A stretch of DNA of 64,000 bases from Gaetbulibacter saemankumensis DSM 17032 (GTDB lineage Bacteria; Bacteroidota; Bacteroidia; Flavobacteriales; Flavobacteriaceae): NCBI RefSeq assembly GCF_000425645.1, contig NZ_KE384430.1, positions 1,481,540 through 1,545,539 of the forward strand, read 5' to 3'. Positions 8,519 to 16,808 of the stretch are shown here, one piece after another (within the stretch, counting starts at the first letter, position 1; every line of letters begins with the position of its first letter). The position numbers were made by a program, and so were the translations under genes. The notes beneath the pieces were generated by a model. It did no database searches, was not told where the DNA came from, and saw only the letters and a list, made by a program, of their open reading frames with translations.

Positions 8519-9468
8519 TCTAAAGGCTTTTGTTCGGGGTTTAAAGGTTCTTTTAGCAAAATCTTGCATATCTGGTAGTGCCCGTTTCTAAATCCAGTTA
8601 TTAATAAGTTGATGTCGTTTGGAGACCAAATGGGTAAAATGTCCTCTGTGTCGTTATAGGTAATTTGGATTTTATGAGTCCCGTCGTTTCTCATGATAAA
8701 AATTTCGGAATGCACCATATCGTCGACTTTCGCAGAATAGGCTATACGACTTCCTCTTACGTTAGACCAACTAGGTGTTAAGCTTTCATCTTTAAAATAA
8801 GTAAGGCGGTTCTTTTCTTTGGTGTACGGATTGTAAGTATAAATTATATTGCTTTCACCTTGGACATTTTTATTTGAATAATAAATAATGTTATCACCCC
8901 TGGGAGTTAAATTGGGGTACAAATTTTTATACTCGTTACTAATGACTTTTTTTAATCGTTTTCCTTTGGTTGAACACGTATAAATATCAAAGTATTCGCT
9001 GTTTTTTGCGTGTGAGAAAATAAGTTGTACGCCATTGGGAGCGAAATCGGCAAAATATTTATTACCATTAAGGTTAATGGGATATTGTTCTACACGATTT
9101 GTTTCAAAATCGTATGAATAAATTTCACTAGTTCCCGTTCTGTCGGATTCAAATAAGATCATGTCCTTAAACGGATTCCATCGGGGGCGTCTATCGTTCG
9201 AATCACTTGTTATTAAACGACGTTGGGAGTTGCCATTAATATCCATCACATAAATTTGCCAGTGTCCGTCGCGATTCGATTCAAAGATAATTTTTGAGCC
9301 TTCTTTGTTATAGCTAGCATATCTGTTGTCAGCATTGGTTTTTGTTAAGATCTCCTCCTTAAACCCCATTAGTTCTTCAGAATCTTCTGATGATTGCCCG
9401 TTAATAGTGTAGCCAAATAGCATAAAAACAATGACGAGGAGTTTCAGTGTGAGTGTGTGGTTTATCAA
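8515..9468 (-). CDS. exported PD40/TolB-like beta-propeller protein
   Basis: Periplasmic or surface beta-propeller protein. Seen: hydrophobic signal sequence (residues 8-25, cleaved near NGQ-SS), then about five repeats of the TolB/WD40-like PD40 type, each with the pattern 'IxFxSNRDGxxxIYxxD'. The start is a TTG at 9468; the first ATG is at residue 16 and would destroy the signal sequence, and a TAA lies five codons upstream. The gene lies 67 bases downstream of the DUF1624 acyltransferase and could be the last gene of that operon, but it also overlaps by 4 bases with the convergent DinB-like gene. Length 317 aa. Specific ligand unknown. Confidence 0.75.
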   Translation of the reverse strand: MINHTLTLKLLVIVFMLFGYTINGQSSEDSEELMGFKEEILTKTNADNRYASYNKEGSKIIFESNRDGHWQIYVMDINGNSQRRLITSDSNDRRPRWNPFKDMILFESDRTGTSEIYSYDFETNRVEQYPINLNGNKYFADFAPNGVQLIFSHAKNSEYFDIYTCSTKGKRLKKVISNEYKNLYPNLTPRGDNIIYYSNKNVQGESNIIYTYNPYTKEKNRLTYFKDESLTPSWSNVRGSRIAYSAKVDDMVHSEIFIMRNDGTHKIQITYNDTEDILPIWSPNDINLLITGFRNGHYQICKILLKEPLNPEQKPLD

Positions 9469-9535
9469 AACAAATATTATTTATGAGCAGTACTAATATA
9501 ATAATATTATTGTTTAGCTAAGTTTTACACATTGT

Positions 9536-10720
9536 CTAAAGGTAGCTAAGCCACCATTTATCTCTGTTTTTCGCTTTGTATGTCATGTATTTTTTGGTTG
9601 GAAAATAAAGTATTGTAATCGTGACAACCCAAATTAAATAGACTGTTGGTAAAGAATAACCATAGTCTAGTAGTTGTCCGTTAGAAAAGGCATTTTTGTC
9701 CAGTATCATGATACGCCAGTTTCCTCCCGTAATTATTAAGCCAAGAATAGCGCTTATATGAATAACAAAAATATGTAGGAAGTAATAAAATAGTGGGACA
9801 CGACCAAAAACTAAAAAAAAGTTGGTGATGTTATTTTTTATCTTTTCTAAACCATAAAGGAGTAATATTGAAGGTCCTAAAGTGATTAATACATAGGCTA
9901 ATGAAGGCGGGTATTTTGTAACATTAAAAAAAGACAGTATGGTGTAAGTGAAATTTCTTTGAACACTCCAAGGAACTAAATCACCATAACGATTAATACC
10001 TCTTACAATAAAGAACAAAACAGTGGCGCCGAAACCCAATAGGAGTAACCATTTTGTTCTTCTGCTCGAGTCGTAATCACTTTTGTAAAGGTATCCGAAA
10101 TTATAGCCTAAAATCATGACGCCAATCCAAGGCAGAACCGGATAAAATATACCAACACTATACTCCGGTGAAATAGTTACCATATTTGGTTGATGAAGGG
10201 CATACCAAATTATTGAAGTAAAAGTATTGCCCTCAGCGGTAATGCTATCTAAAGCATTATGCCCAAAAACAATCAGAATACCAACCAACAATAAGATTTT
10301 TTTAGGTAGATAAATTAAAAACGAGAGACTAAACATGCTAAAACCAATGGCCCATATAACCTGTAGAATGACCCGACTATAGTAAATGTCGAATTTCCAA
10401 AGCAGATTGTTTAACACAATTTCCAACAAGATTAGCCATATACCCCTAGAGAATAAAAATTTGAATAGCTCTTGTTTTGGTTTTTTCACCCCGTATAAAA
10501 AGGCAGAGGTGCCAGCTAAAAACACAAATACTGGAGCGCAATAATGAGTTATAAATCTTGTGAAAAATAGAATAGGGGTCGTGGTTTCCAGATTTGTTGG
10601 GTCTCCAGTGAAACTGCCATAATGAAAAAAATCACGAACATGGTCTAAAGCCATAATGACCATGACTATGCCTCTTAAAATATCAATGGACTCGATTCGT
10701 GAAGATTTTACAAGGGACAT
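9536..10720 (-). CDS. DUF1624/HGSNAT-like membrane acyltransferase
   Basis: Polytopic inner-membrane protein (about ten hydrophobic segments, 394 aa) of the DUF1624/heparan-alpha-glucosaminide N-acetyltransferase-like group, which moves acyl groups from acetyl-CoA across membranes in its eukaryotic relatives. Seen: the family start RIESIDILRGIVMVIMALDH with the conserved Asp-His, followed by RDFFHYG; further conserved FLAGTSAF and a C-terminal FYFLHIFVIH segment. It is the fifth gene of a tightly packed minus-strand operon (12 bases after the MBOAT gene), supporting a role in acylating an exported glycan or lipid. Acceptor unknown. Confidence 0.82.
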   Translation of the reverse strand: MSLVKSSRIESIDILRGIVMVIMALDHVRDFFHYGSFTGDPTNLETTTPILFFTRFITHYCAPVFVFLAGTSAFLYGVKKPKQELFKFLFSRGIWLILLEIVLNNLLWKFDIYYSRVILQVIWAIGFSMFSLSFLIYLPKKILLLVGILIVFGHNALDSITAEGNTFTSIIWYALHQPNMVTISPEYSVGIFYPVLPWIGVMILGYNFGYLYKSDYDSSRRTKWLLLLGFGATVLFFIVRGINRYGDLVPWSVQRNFTYTILSFFNVTKYPPSLAYVLITLGPSILLLYGLEKIKNNITNFFLVFGRVPLFYYFLHIFVIHISAILGLIITGGNWRIMILDKNAFSNGQLLDYGYSLPTVYLIWVVTITILYFPTKKYMTYKAKNRDKWWLSYL

Positions 10721-10732
10721 ATTATGAGACTA

Positions 10733-12151
10733 TTAAAATTGAAAATAAATAAATTGTTCGCTGTTACCCTGAGCTATTATGATTAAAAACGTCATAAGAG
10801 CCCATATTATGCCTAAAGCATACGGTGAAATTTTTAAAGAAACTTCTTTTAGTGAGGTATTTCTCATGAACCAATGACACAAAAACATAATACTAATAAC
10901 AATACTTACTTTTATTATGCTAAACATATCTAATATTTTCTCGCCATCTGTTTGAAGGTAGAACATAGACTTTATCATGCTCCAGGCGCTTTCAAATGAT
11001 CTTGCTCTAAAAAATACCCAGGTGATATTAACACAAGAGAAAGTTATAAAAGCTAAAAATATACCATTCCAACGGGTAATTTTAAAAGGAAAATATTGTC
11101 TCTGAAGCCTTTCTAAAATTAGATATGTACCATGTAGGCCACCCCAAACAATAAATGTCCATGCGGCTCCATGCCATAATCCACCTAATAACATGGTTAT
11201 CATTAAAGCTACATACATTCTAACAATGCCATGGCGATTTCCTCCTAAAGGAATATATAAATAATCTTTTAGCCATGATGATAATGAAATATGCCACCGT
11301 TTCCATAAATCTGAAAAACCTAATGAGGCATAAGGATATTTAAAGTTGTCTGGAAGTACAATACCTAACAATAATGCAATTCCGATAGCGCAGGTAGAAT
11401 AACCTGCAAAATCAAAAAATATTTGTCCTGAAAAGGCAATTGTTCCTATCCAGGCATCTAAACCATGAAGTAATTTATTCGACCCAAACACCATGTCTGA
11501 TGTGCCGGAAAGCAGAGTGTCTGCAATTACAACTTTTTCAAATAGTCCAATGGTTAAAAGAAATAGCCCCCAGATAAACTGCTTGCTAGTCGCTCGTTTT
11601 TCTTTATAGAATTGCGTTATTAAATCTTTTGCTCGAACAATAGGACCTGCGACTAGTTGTGGAAAAAATGTTACGTAAAGAGCAAAATCTAAAAAGGTTT
11701 TGGCTCGTTCAGTCTTACGCTGGTACATGTCGATAGTATAAGACATTGTTTGAAAGGTGTAAAAGGAAATACCCATTGGTAAAATAATATCCATAGGCTC
11801 GGAATGGTAACCATAGCCATATGCCGTATTTATTACAGTAGTGAAATTATCTAATAAAAAATCTCGATATTTAAAAAAGGCCAAAAAACCTAAATTTACA
11901 ACCATACTAGTAATTAACCAGAACTTTCGCCTTCTTTGGTTTTCTTCAATAGCTAGTTGCTTTCCTGCTGTCCAGTCGACTAAAGTTGAAATCCATAATA
12001 GAATTACTAATGGAGGATTCCAAAACCCATAAAAAATATAACTAGCTAAAAGCAGTATTCTTTTTTTATTTGTCCAGTTGAACCATTTTGAGTAGTAGAG
12101 TATTAAAACGATTACTAAGAATACTATGAAAGTTAGAGAGTTGAATAACAT
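10733..12151 (-). CDS. MBOAT-family O-acyltransferase (AlgI-like)
   Basis: Membrane-bound O-acyltransferase of the AlgI/DltB group; these pass acyl groups to extracellular polymers such as alginate. Seen: 472 aa with about eleven membrane segments, LVAGPIVRA, the conserved LWKRWHISLSSWL motif (His287) and the invariant His327 in GGLWHGAAWTFIVWGGLHG. Both catalytic-region residues are present. Its neighbours 9 and 12 bases away are an SGNH-like protein and a DUF1624 acyltransferase, the pairing seen in polysaccharide O-acetylation systems. AlgI itself is not claimed because no alginate genes are present. Confidence 0.9.
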   Translation of the reverse strand: MLFNSLTFIVFLVIVLILYYSKWFNWTNKKRILLLASYIFYGFWNPPLVILLWISTLVDWTAGKQLAIEENQRRRKFWLITSMVVNLGFLAFFKYRDFLLDNFTTVINTAYGYGYHSEPMDIILPMGISFYTFQTMSYTIDMYQRKTERAKTFLDFALYVTFFPQLVAGPIVRAKDLITQFYKEKRATSKQFIWGLFLLTIGLFEKVVIADTLLSGTSDMVFGSNKLLHGLDAWIGTIAFSGQIFFDFAGYSTCAIGIALLLGIVLPDNFKYPYASLGFSDLWKRWHISLSSWLKDYLYIPLGGNRHGIVRMYVALMITMLLGGLWHGAAWTFIVWGGLHGTYLILERLQRQYFPFKITRWNGIFLAFITFSCVNITWVFFRARSFESAWSMIKSMFYLQTDGEKILDMFSIIKVSIVISIMFLCHWFMRNTSLKEVSLKISPYALGIIWALMTFLIIIAQGNSEQFIYFQF

Positions 12152-12160
12152 ATTTAAATT

Positions 12161-13192
12161 TTAGGGTTGTTTAGAGATGATACCATCTGAAATTAGTAGT
12201 CTAGCAAGTTCTTTAGTGAAATAATCGGCATCCTTAGAAGATAAGTGTGATTCCTCGGGACAGATTAATTTTTTAAATTGGGGATAGTCTTCAAAATGAT
12301 AATTGGCAACCTGTGCCTTTGATATTAATTCGTCCCAAAAGTCTTTTCGAGGTAATCCTTTATTTTCACCCATGCGTAAACCGCCGCTGGAAGGACATCT
12401 TACTAAAATTAGGTTTCCTCCTCGGTTTTTAAATGTTTCAATATCTTTAAGAAAAAATGCCATGGTTGAATCCTTGTCTGGAGGGGGTGCTGTTTTGCCA
12501 AAAAAATGCCACACGCGTATAATGCTATTTGCAAAGGCAGTGTCCTGAATTGTTTTTTGCATCATACGCATATTTCTAGGTATTGAAGTTTCGCCGAAAT
12601 TACGGAAAGGAGGCATTTTTGGTCCTGATATACGATTTCCAATTTGTATACTTCTAAGTAAAGATTTTAAATCAATATCATCAAACCATTCTTCTTCATC
12701 ACCTGACATTAAAACTAAATTTTCTTGAAGGGGAATAGATAAAATGTGATTTAACTTCTGGGTATAAGTGCGATTCGCGTAATAGTCTACTTTAGATTGT
12801 GCTCTAGCCCATGGAAAGGCTTCAGGATAAGTTGTTGAAAATAATAAACCGGGTGTAACACCTACTAAAACGGTTCCTTTAAACTTAGTGTTCTCGACAA
12901 TATCATGGAATGTTGGCAGTGGAGAAGATCCTGTGGATGCAAGTTGAATAGGAGCTTTGCCAATCTCATTTTCCCATGTTTTAATCTGGATATCAAAATA
13001 GGCTCGTGATGAACCTAAAATTATAACATCGTTTTCAGTGGCTGATGATACCTTAAACCGTTCAACAGCCCACAGCGATTTGTCATCATTTATAGAAGGT
13101 GTTCTACCTGTAGATCGCCAGTAAATTTCCCAACCAGCAACAAGAATTGTAGTTAAACAAAAAGCTATAATTATTGATTGTTTTAGGTGCAT
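12161..13192 (-). CDS. membrane-anchored SGNH/AlgJ-like protein linked to MBOAT
   Basis: Predicted periplasmic protein with one N-terminal membrane anchor (residues 5-22) followed by an alpha/beta domain. The motif VIILGSSRAYFDI near residue 55 resembles the nucleophile block of SGNH hydrolases and AlgJ/AlgX-type proteins that work with MBOAT acyltransferases; a late PEESHLSSKDADYF resembles the block carrying the catalytic His, though an Asp-x-x-His pair is not seen (Glu-Glu-Ser-His instead). It lies 9 bases upstream of the MBOAT gene in the same operon. Likely it transfers or positions the acyl group in the periplasm; this is inferred from context. Confidence 0.68.
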   Translation of the reverse strand: MHLKQSIIIAFCLTTILVAGWEIYWRSTGRTPSINDDKSLWAVERFKVSSATENDVIILGSSRAYFDIQIKTWENEIGKAPIQLASTGSSPLPTFHDIVENTKFKGTVLVGVTPGLLFSTTYPEAFPWARAQSKVDYYANRTYTQKLNHILSIPLQENLVLMSGDEEEWFDDIDLKSLLRSIQIGNRISGPKMPPFRNFGETSIPRNMRMMQKTIQDTAFANSIIRVWHFFGKTAPPPDKDSTMAFFLKDIETFKNRGGNLILVRCPSSGGLRMGENKGLPRKDFWDELISKAQVANYHFEDYPQFKKLICPEESHLSSKDADYFTKELARLLISDGIISKQP

Positions 13193-13208
13193 AGTATTTT
13201 TGGTTAGT

Positions 13209-14555
13209 TTAAATTATAGAAGTGTTAAGTTTTTCCTGTTGATTGAAATTTTTGATGCTAATGGAGTGTTGTTTTAGCTGAATCATTCGGTAAATAAGAA
13301 TAGCTAACACTGGAACTAAAGCAATGATGATAATAACATAAGTCCAAGTGAGATTTTCTTTTAAAGATCCTAGAGACCAGGAACCGAATGAATTCCCTAA
13401 GTTGTTCAAGGTCATATATAAGGTGAATTGACTAGCTGATACTTTTTCCCATGATATTTTCATCGCTGTAGCCAAAATAGCTATATCAAGCAATGTTGTA
13501 GATATAAAATAAATAATCACAAAGCTGTATATAATCCCAGTGATATGCCAATATCCAGAAAACAATACAAATGTTCCTAAAAGCATACTAATAACAATTA
13601 ATAAAACGAGTATCATTTTTTTAGTGCCAAGACGGTCAATGAGTGTGCCTCCTAAAACCATACCGAGACACCCGCCTATTAATGTGGCAGTCGAATAGAC
13701 GTGTGAGTAATCTGTATTAGTCCAAGATAATTCCTGAACGGTAAAGATGGGTAAGAACGCTGTCATAAGTCCACTCAAACTTCCAGTGCAAATCATCCCT
13801 ATGCCAAGACATAAACTGGTAGGTAGTAAAATAACTTTGTATAAACTTTTTAGTAGGGAGCCCCAGTTAGTTAATTGAGCTTTTTTAGAAGCGATTGATG
13901 GTTTGCCTTTTGTCCATGGCATAAGTTTCTCACCTTTACGCTCTCGAAATAATATGGGTATAAATATGAGTATTGCTACTACGAATGATAATGATGCTAT
14001 AGCATCTGAAAATCCGATAGAATTTATTAAATAAGTGCCAATTAATAGAGACAGAGATTGTCCTATAATACGTGAACCCCACATAATTCCATTGGCCTTG
14101 GCTTGCTGATGTGCCGGAATAATATCTACCGCCATACCATCAATGGCAATATCCTGTAATGCCCCGAAGAAACTTATAAAAAATCCAACAACCATTACGA
14201 CACCTAGGTTTGAAAGTGGATTTGTTACAAATGCAACCGATAAAAAACTAATTATTAAAAATATTTGACTGAAAATTATCCATGGACGTTTTCGCCCCAT
14301 AGGTAAAAAGGTGTATCGGTCCATTAAAGGTGCTAAGACTATTTTAAAACTCCAGGGTATAAAAAGCACACTCAAATATGCTGCTATTTCCATCGGGGAT
14401 TTATCGTTAGCAGCAAGCCAGGCAGGTACTGCAAATATCATCATACCAATTGGAATGCCTTCACATACGTAGAGTAAAGAAAAGGAGAAGTATCTTAAAA
14501 TGGCACTTTCAGATAAAACAGTGTTTTTGAGTTTTAAAAACTTAGTTTTTGGCAT
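13209..14555 (-). CDS. MFS transporter, AmpG/acetyl-CoA-transporter-like
   Basis: Twelve-segment major facilitator of 448 aa. The sequence FFGALQDIAIDGMAVDIIP after the fourth segment is characteristic of the AmpG/SLC33 branch, whose members import muropeptides or carry acetyl-CoA; the MFS loop MDRYTFLPMGRKRPWII is present. There is no beta-lactamase or peptidoglycan recycling gene nearby, and it sits inside an operon with two membrane acyltransferases, 16 bases before the SGNH-like gene. Supply of an acyl donor is thus an attractive but unproved role; muropeptide transport is the main alternative. Confidence 0.78.
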   Translation of the reverse strand: MPKTKFLKLKNTVLSESAILRYFSFSLLYVCEGIPIGMMIFAVPAWLAANDKSPMEIAAYLSVLFIPWSFKIVLAPLMDRYTFLPMGRKRPWIIFSQIFLIISFLSVAFVTNPLSNLGVVMVVGFFISFFGALQDIAIDGMAVDIIPAHQQAKANGIMWGSRIIGQSLSLLIGTYLINSIGFSDAIASLSFVVAILIFIPILFRERKGEKLMPWTKGKPSIASKKAQLTNWGSLLKSLYKVILLPTSLCLGIGMICTGSLSGLMTAFLPIFTVQELSWTNTDYSHVYSTATLIGGCLGMVLGGTLIDRLGTKKMILVLLIVISMLLGTFVLFSGYWHITGIIYSFVIIYFISTTLLDIAILATAMKISWEKVSASQFTLYMTLNNLGNSFGSWSLGSLKENLTWTYVIIIIALVPVLAILIYRMIQLKQHSISIKNFNQQEKLNTSII

Positions 14556-14558
14556 ATA

Positions 14559-15431
14559 CTATTTGTTCAAGGCATCATCTAATTGTTTGGTGTCTACATA
14601 CTGTTGAAAAGCCGTTACCTTTCCATTATTAAGTGTCCATAGATGTGCCGCCTGAGCATCAACTAATGCGCTATTTTTTTTCAGTTTTGCATTATATCTC
14701 AATGTGGCAAGTACATGGTTATTATCCATGTTGTGAAGTTTTATGTCTACTAAGTTGAAATATTCGTGTTCTTCACCTAATCTGGAAAATACACCTTCTA
14801 AAACGGCTTCAGGACCAATATATGGGTTGCCATCTGCTAAAGCATTTCCTTCAGCTTCATTCCAAATAACTTGGCTATCTAATTTAGAGAGAACCGATTC
14901 TATATCACCTATTTTAAAAGCATCGTACATGCCTTGGATGATACTGGTGTTGTCGGAAGAAGAAACAATTCCTAGTTGTTGCAGAAAGCTCATGCTATCC
15001 ATGAAATCTTGTTCTTGCACAATTTTTCCGTTTTTCATTATGGCTATGGTTGAGCCTTCAATGTCAATTGCCTTATTAGTAGGAGGCATGCCGAAGAATT
15101 CACCAGTGTTAACCCCCTTAAATCGCCAATGTTTAACTATTTTATCTCCTTGTCCAAAAATATCTATAATAGCAAATTCACGATCTGAAAATCCAGTGAT
15201 GTAGTTTGAGTATAAGTTTCTCATATTGTCGATACCAACTAGATTTTCTGGAGTCATTATTACAGTAACCTGCTCGTCAAAATTGTTGGAATTGAATAAG
15301 TCAAGATTACCTTGGTTTATTATTTCATCCCATACGTCACTATAGGTTGTAATGTTTTTGTCTACAGTATTAGTACAAGAGTAATAAGTTAATAAAACTA
15401 GAAGTAGAAATAATTTAGTTGATGATTTCAT
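14559..15431 (-). CDS. lipoprotein with two NTF2/SnoaL-like domains
   Basis: Predicted lipoprotein: lipobox LLTYYSC with lipidated Cys19. Two NTF2/SnoaL-like alpha-beta cone domains follow: domain 1 (about residues 25-150, SnoaL ester-cyclase-like, ending in the NGKIVQEQDFMD strand) and domain 2 (about 160-285, with VLSKLDSQVIWNEAEG and the terminal NGKVTAFQQYVDT strand). Proteins of this fold either bind small ligands or catalyse isomerase-type reactions; no catalytic set can be assigned. It heads the acyltransferase operon, 3 bases before the MFS gene. Length 290 aa. Confidence 0.72.
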   Translation of the reverse strand: MKSSTKLFLLLVLLTYYSCTNTVDKNITTYSDVWDEIINQGNLDLFNSNNFDEQVTVIMTPENLVGIDNMRNLYSNYITGFSDREFAIIDIFGQGDKIVKHWRFKGVNTGEFFGMPPTNKAIDIEGSTIAIMKNGKIVQEQDFMDSMSFLQQLGIVSSSDNTSIIQGMYDAFKIGDIESVLSKLDSQVIWNEAEGNALADGNPYIGPEAVLEGVFSRLGEEHEYFNLVDIKLHNMDNNHVLATLRYNAKLKKNSALVDAQAAHLWTLNNGKVTAFQQYVDTKQLDDALNK

Positions 15432-15688
15432 AATAAATTGTATTTGTTAGATTAGTTGAAGGTGATAATGTGAATTTATTTTTAAGCTATACAGTACTAT
15501 ATATTTCTGTGATATAATCAATAAATTCAGGAACAATGCACAAGGGAGAGGGATGTATCATATAAGCCTTTGTTTAATAAAAGTTATTAGTTAAAAAAGA
15601 CTTAGGGGTAATTTCCTATAATATTATGAAATTTATTGAATTTAGCGAAATTAAATGATAATTATTTGATTTAAATTTAAAACAACTA
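15432..15688. other. gene-free stretch upstream of the acylation operon
   Basis: AT-rich region that should hold the promoter of the minus-strand operon starting at 15431. No match to TAnnTTTG at a convincing distance, no coding frame and no repeat were seen; the terminator of the next gene follows at 15689. Confidence 0.4.
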
Positions 15689-15729
15689 AAAGAAACCTTA
15701 ATAAATTTGATTTTTATTAAGGTTTCTTT
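15689..15729 (-). terminator. 17-bp perfect terminator hairpin
   Basis: AAAGAAACCTTAATAAA (15689-15705) and TTTATTAAGGTTTCTTT (15713-15729) form a perfect 17-bp stem with a seven-base loop, just downstream of the secreted protein gene that ends at 15748 on the minus strand; the minus strand continues with a T-rich tail. Confidence 0.75.
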
Positions 15730-15747
15730 AGTTTGGGTTTTTAAGGA

Positions 15748-16473
15748 TTAATGAGATAACTCTTTGTTCAGGGTGTAGATGTAGCTCCAGTCAGAAGAAA
15801 CAGCCGATCTAAATTTCGATCTTAAGGCATCAGCCTTAGATTTACCATGTTCTTTTTCGTATATTTCCCATACACCATCACGCTCAACATCCATGGCTGC
15901 AAAGTTTTTAATAGGGACTCCAATAAAATAGTCTGCGACTTCAGGAGCTCCACCCATAGTACTGTACCAGATGCCACGGCTATCACCTTCAGCTTTTTTT
16001 ACAGATTTACCAATTTCAGAAGCAACCTCCTTAAAATGTGTGGAATTTGAAGTTTGTACATTATATACCCATACAATTTCTGTGTCTTCCGGAAATCCTC
16101 CACTTCTACTAATATCAGGCATGGATCTAGCAATATTGTAGTTAATACTTTCAACATGAGGCATAATTAGGTTAACTACTTTTATGCGGCATTTTTTTCC
16201 TGCTTCGTCTTTTTTATCTATTTCAGCCCAATTGGCCATTCTACTTGTTAAAGTGTAAACATTGCCAACGCCCTGAAAGCGGTGCCAGAAATTCCAATGG
16301 TCTTCACCTTCATTCTCTATATAGCAGTTTTTCCAGGCTTTTACACCTTCAGTAAATTGGTCGTTATGCCCCATTTTTACCGTAATTTCGGTAATGTTTA
16401 ATAGGTAACTTTCATTTTCTTGAGATATTAGTACTAATGGAAGTACAAATAATAAAAACAGTAATTTTCTCAT
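15748..16473 (-). CDS. secreted protein of unknown function
   Basis: Not recognised. Signal peptide at residues 1-18 (MRKLLFLLFVLPLVLIS, cleaved near SQ-EN). The 223-residue mature part seems to contain two halves, each beginning with a beta strand followed by a helix ('ITEITVKMGHNDQFTEGVKAW' and 'VWVYNVQTSNSTHFKEVASE'), which resembles the duplicated ferredoxin-like fold of NIPSNAP or monooxygenase-like proteins, but this is only a pattern impression. The gene is monocistronic, with its own terminator. No catalytic residues can be named. Confidence 0.65.
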   Translation of the reverse strand: MRKLLFLLFVLPLVLISQENESYLLNITEITVKMGHNDQFTEGVKAWKNCYIENEGEDHWNFWHRFQGVGNVYTLTSRMANWAEIDKKDEAGKKCRIKVVNLIMPHVESINYNIARSMPDISRSGGFPEDTEIVWVYNVQTSNSTHFKEVASEIGKSVKKAEGDSRGIWYSTMGGAPEVADYFIGVPIKNFAAMDVERDGVWEIYEKEHGKSKADALRSKFRSAVSSDWSYIYTLNKELSH

Positions 16474-16751
16474 AGTGTTTAATGTTTGATTAGTTATTAA
16501 TTTTAAAAGTTAGTATAGTGTGATTAAGCCTATGCTTAACCTGATGTTTACTTTAAAATTAATTTAGGGCACTAGTAGGTAGCAATGTGAGAAACGGGGT
16601 AACTTATTGTAAGAAAGTATTTTAAATATAGTAAAAATAATTATAGTGATAAAATATATTTTTATTATTGAAGCCTGGTTTCAATGAAGTTGCGCATAAT
16701 TAATGTGAGTAATTAGGAGCTTTAAAGCGTGTTTAATTTTGGAAATAAAAA
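16474..16751. other. intergenic stretch without recognisable features
   Basis: Together with the following terminator this is a 335-base gap between two minus-strand genes. It should carry the promoter of the secreted protein gene. Only a weak 6-7 bp inverted repeat around 16523-16540 was seen; no coding frame. Confidence 0.35.
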
Positions 16752-16775
16752 AAATCCCAACATTTGTTGGGATTT
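16752..16775 (-). terminator. terminator of lysA
   Basis: AAATCCCAAC (16752-16761) and GTTGGGATTT (16766-16775) form a 10-bp stem with a four-base loop; on the minus strand it is followed by a run of seven T. It lies 34 bases after the lysA stop. Confidence 0.85.
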
Positions 16776-16808
16776 ATAATCACTAAGATTTATATAAAAA
16801 TTGACATA

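Noticed and set aside
14743-15204. 153-codon plus-strand open frame
   Set aside because: It is antisense to the NTF2-like lipoprotein gene, whose lipobox and domains are convincing; the frame has no start signal or recognisable domain.
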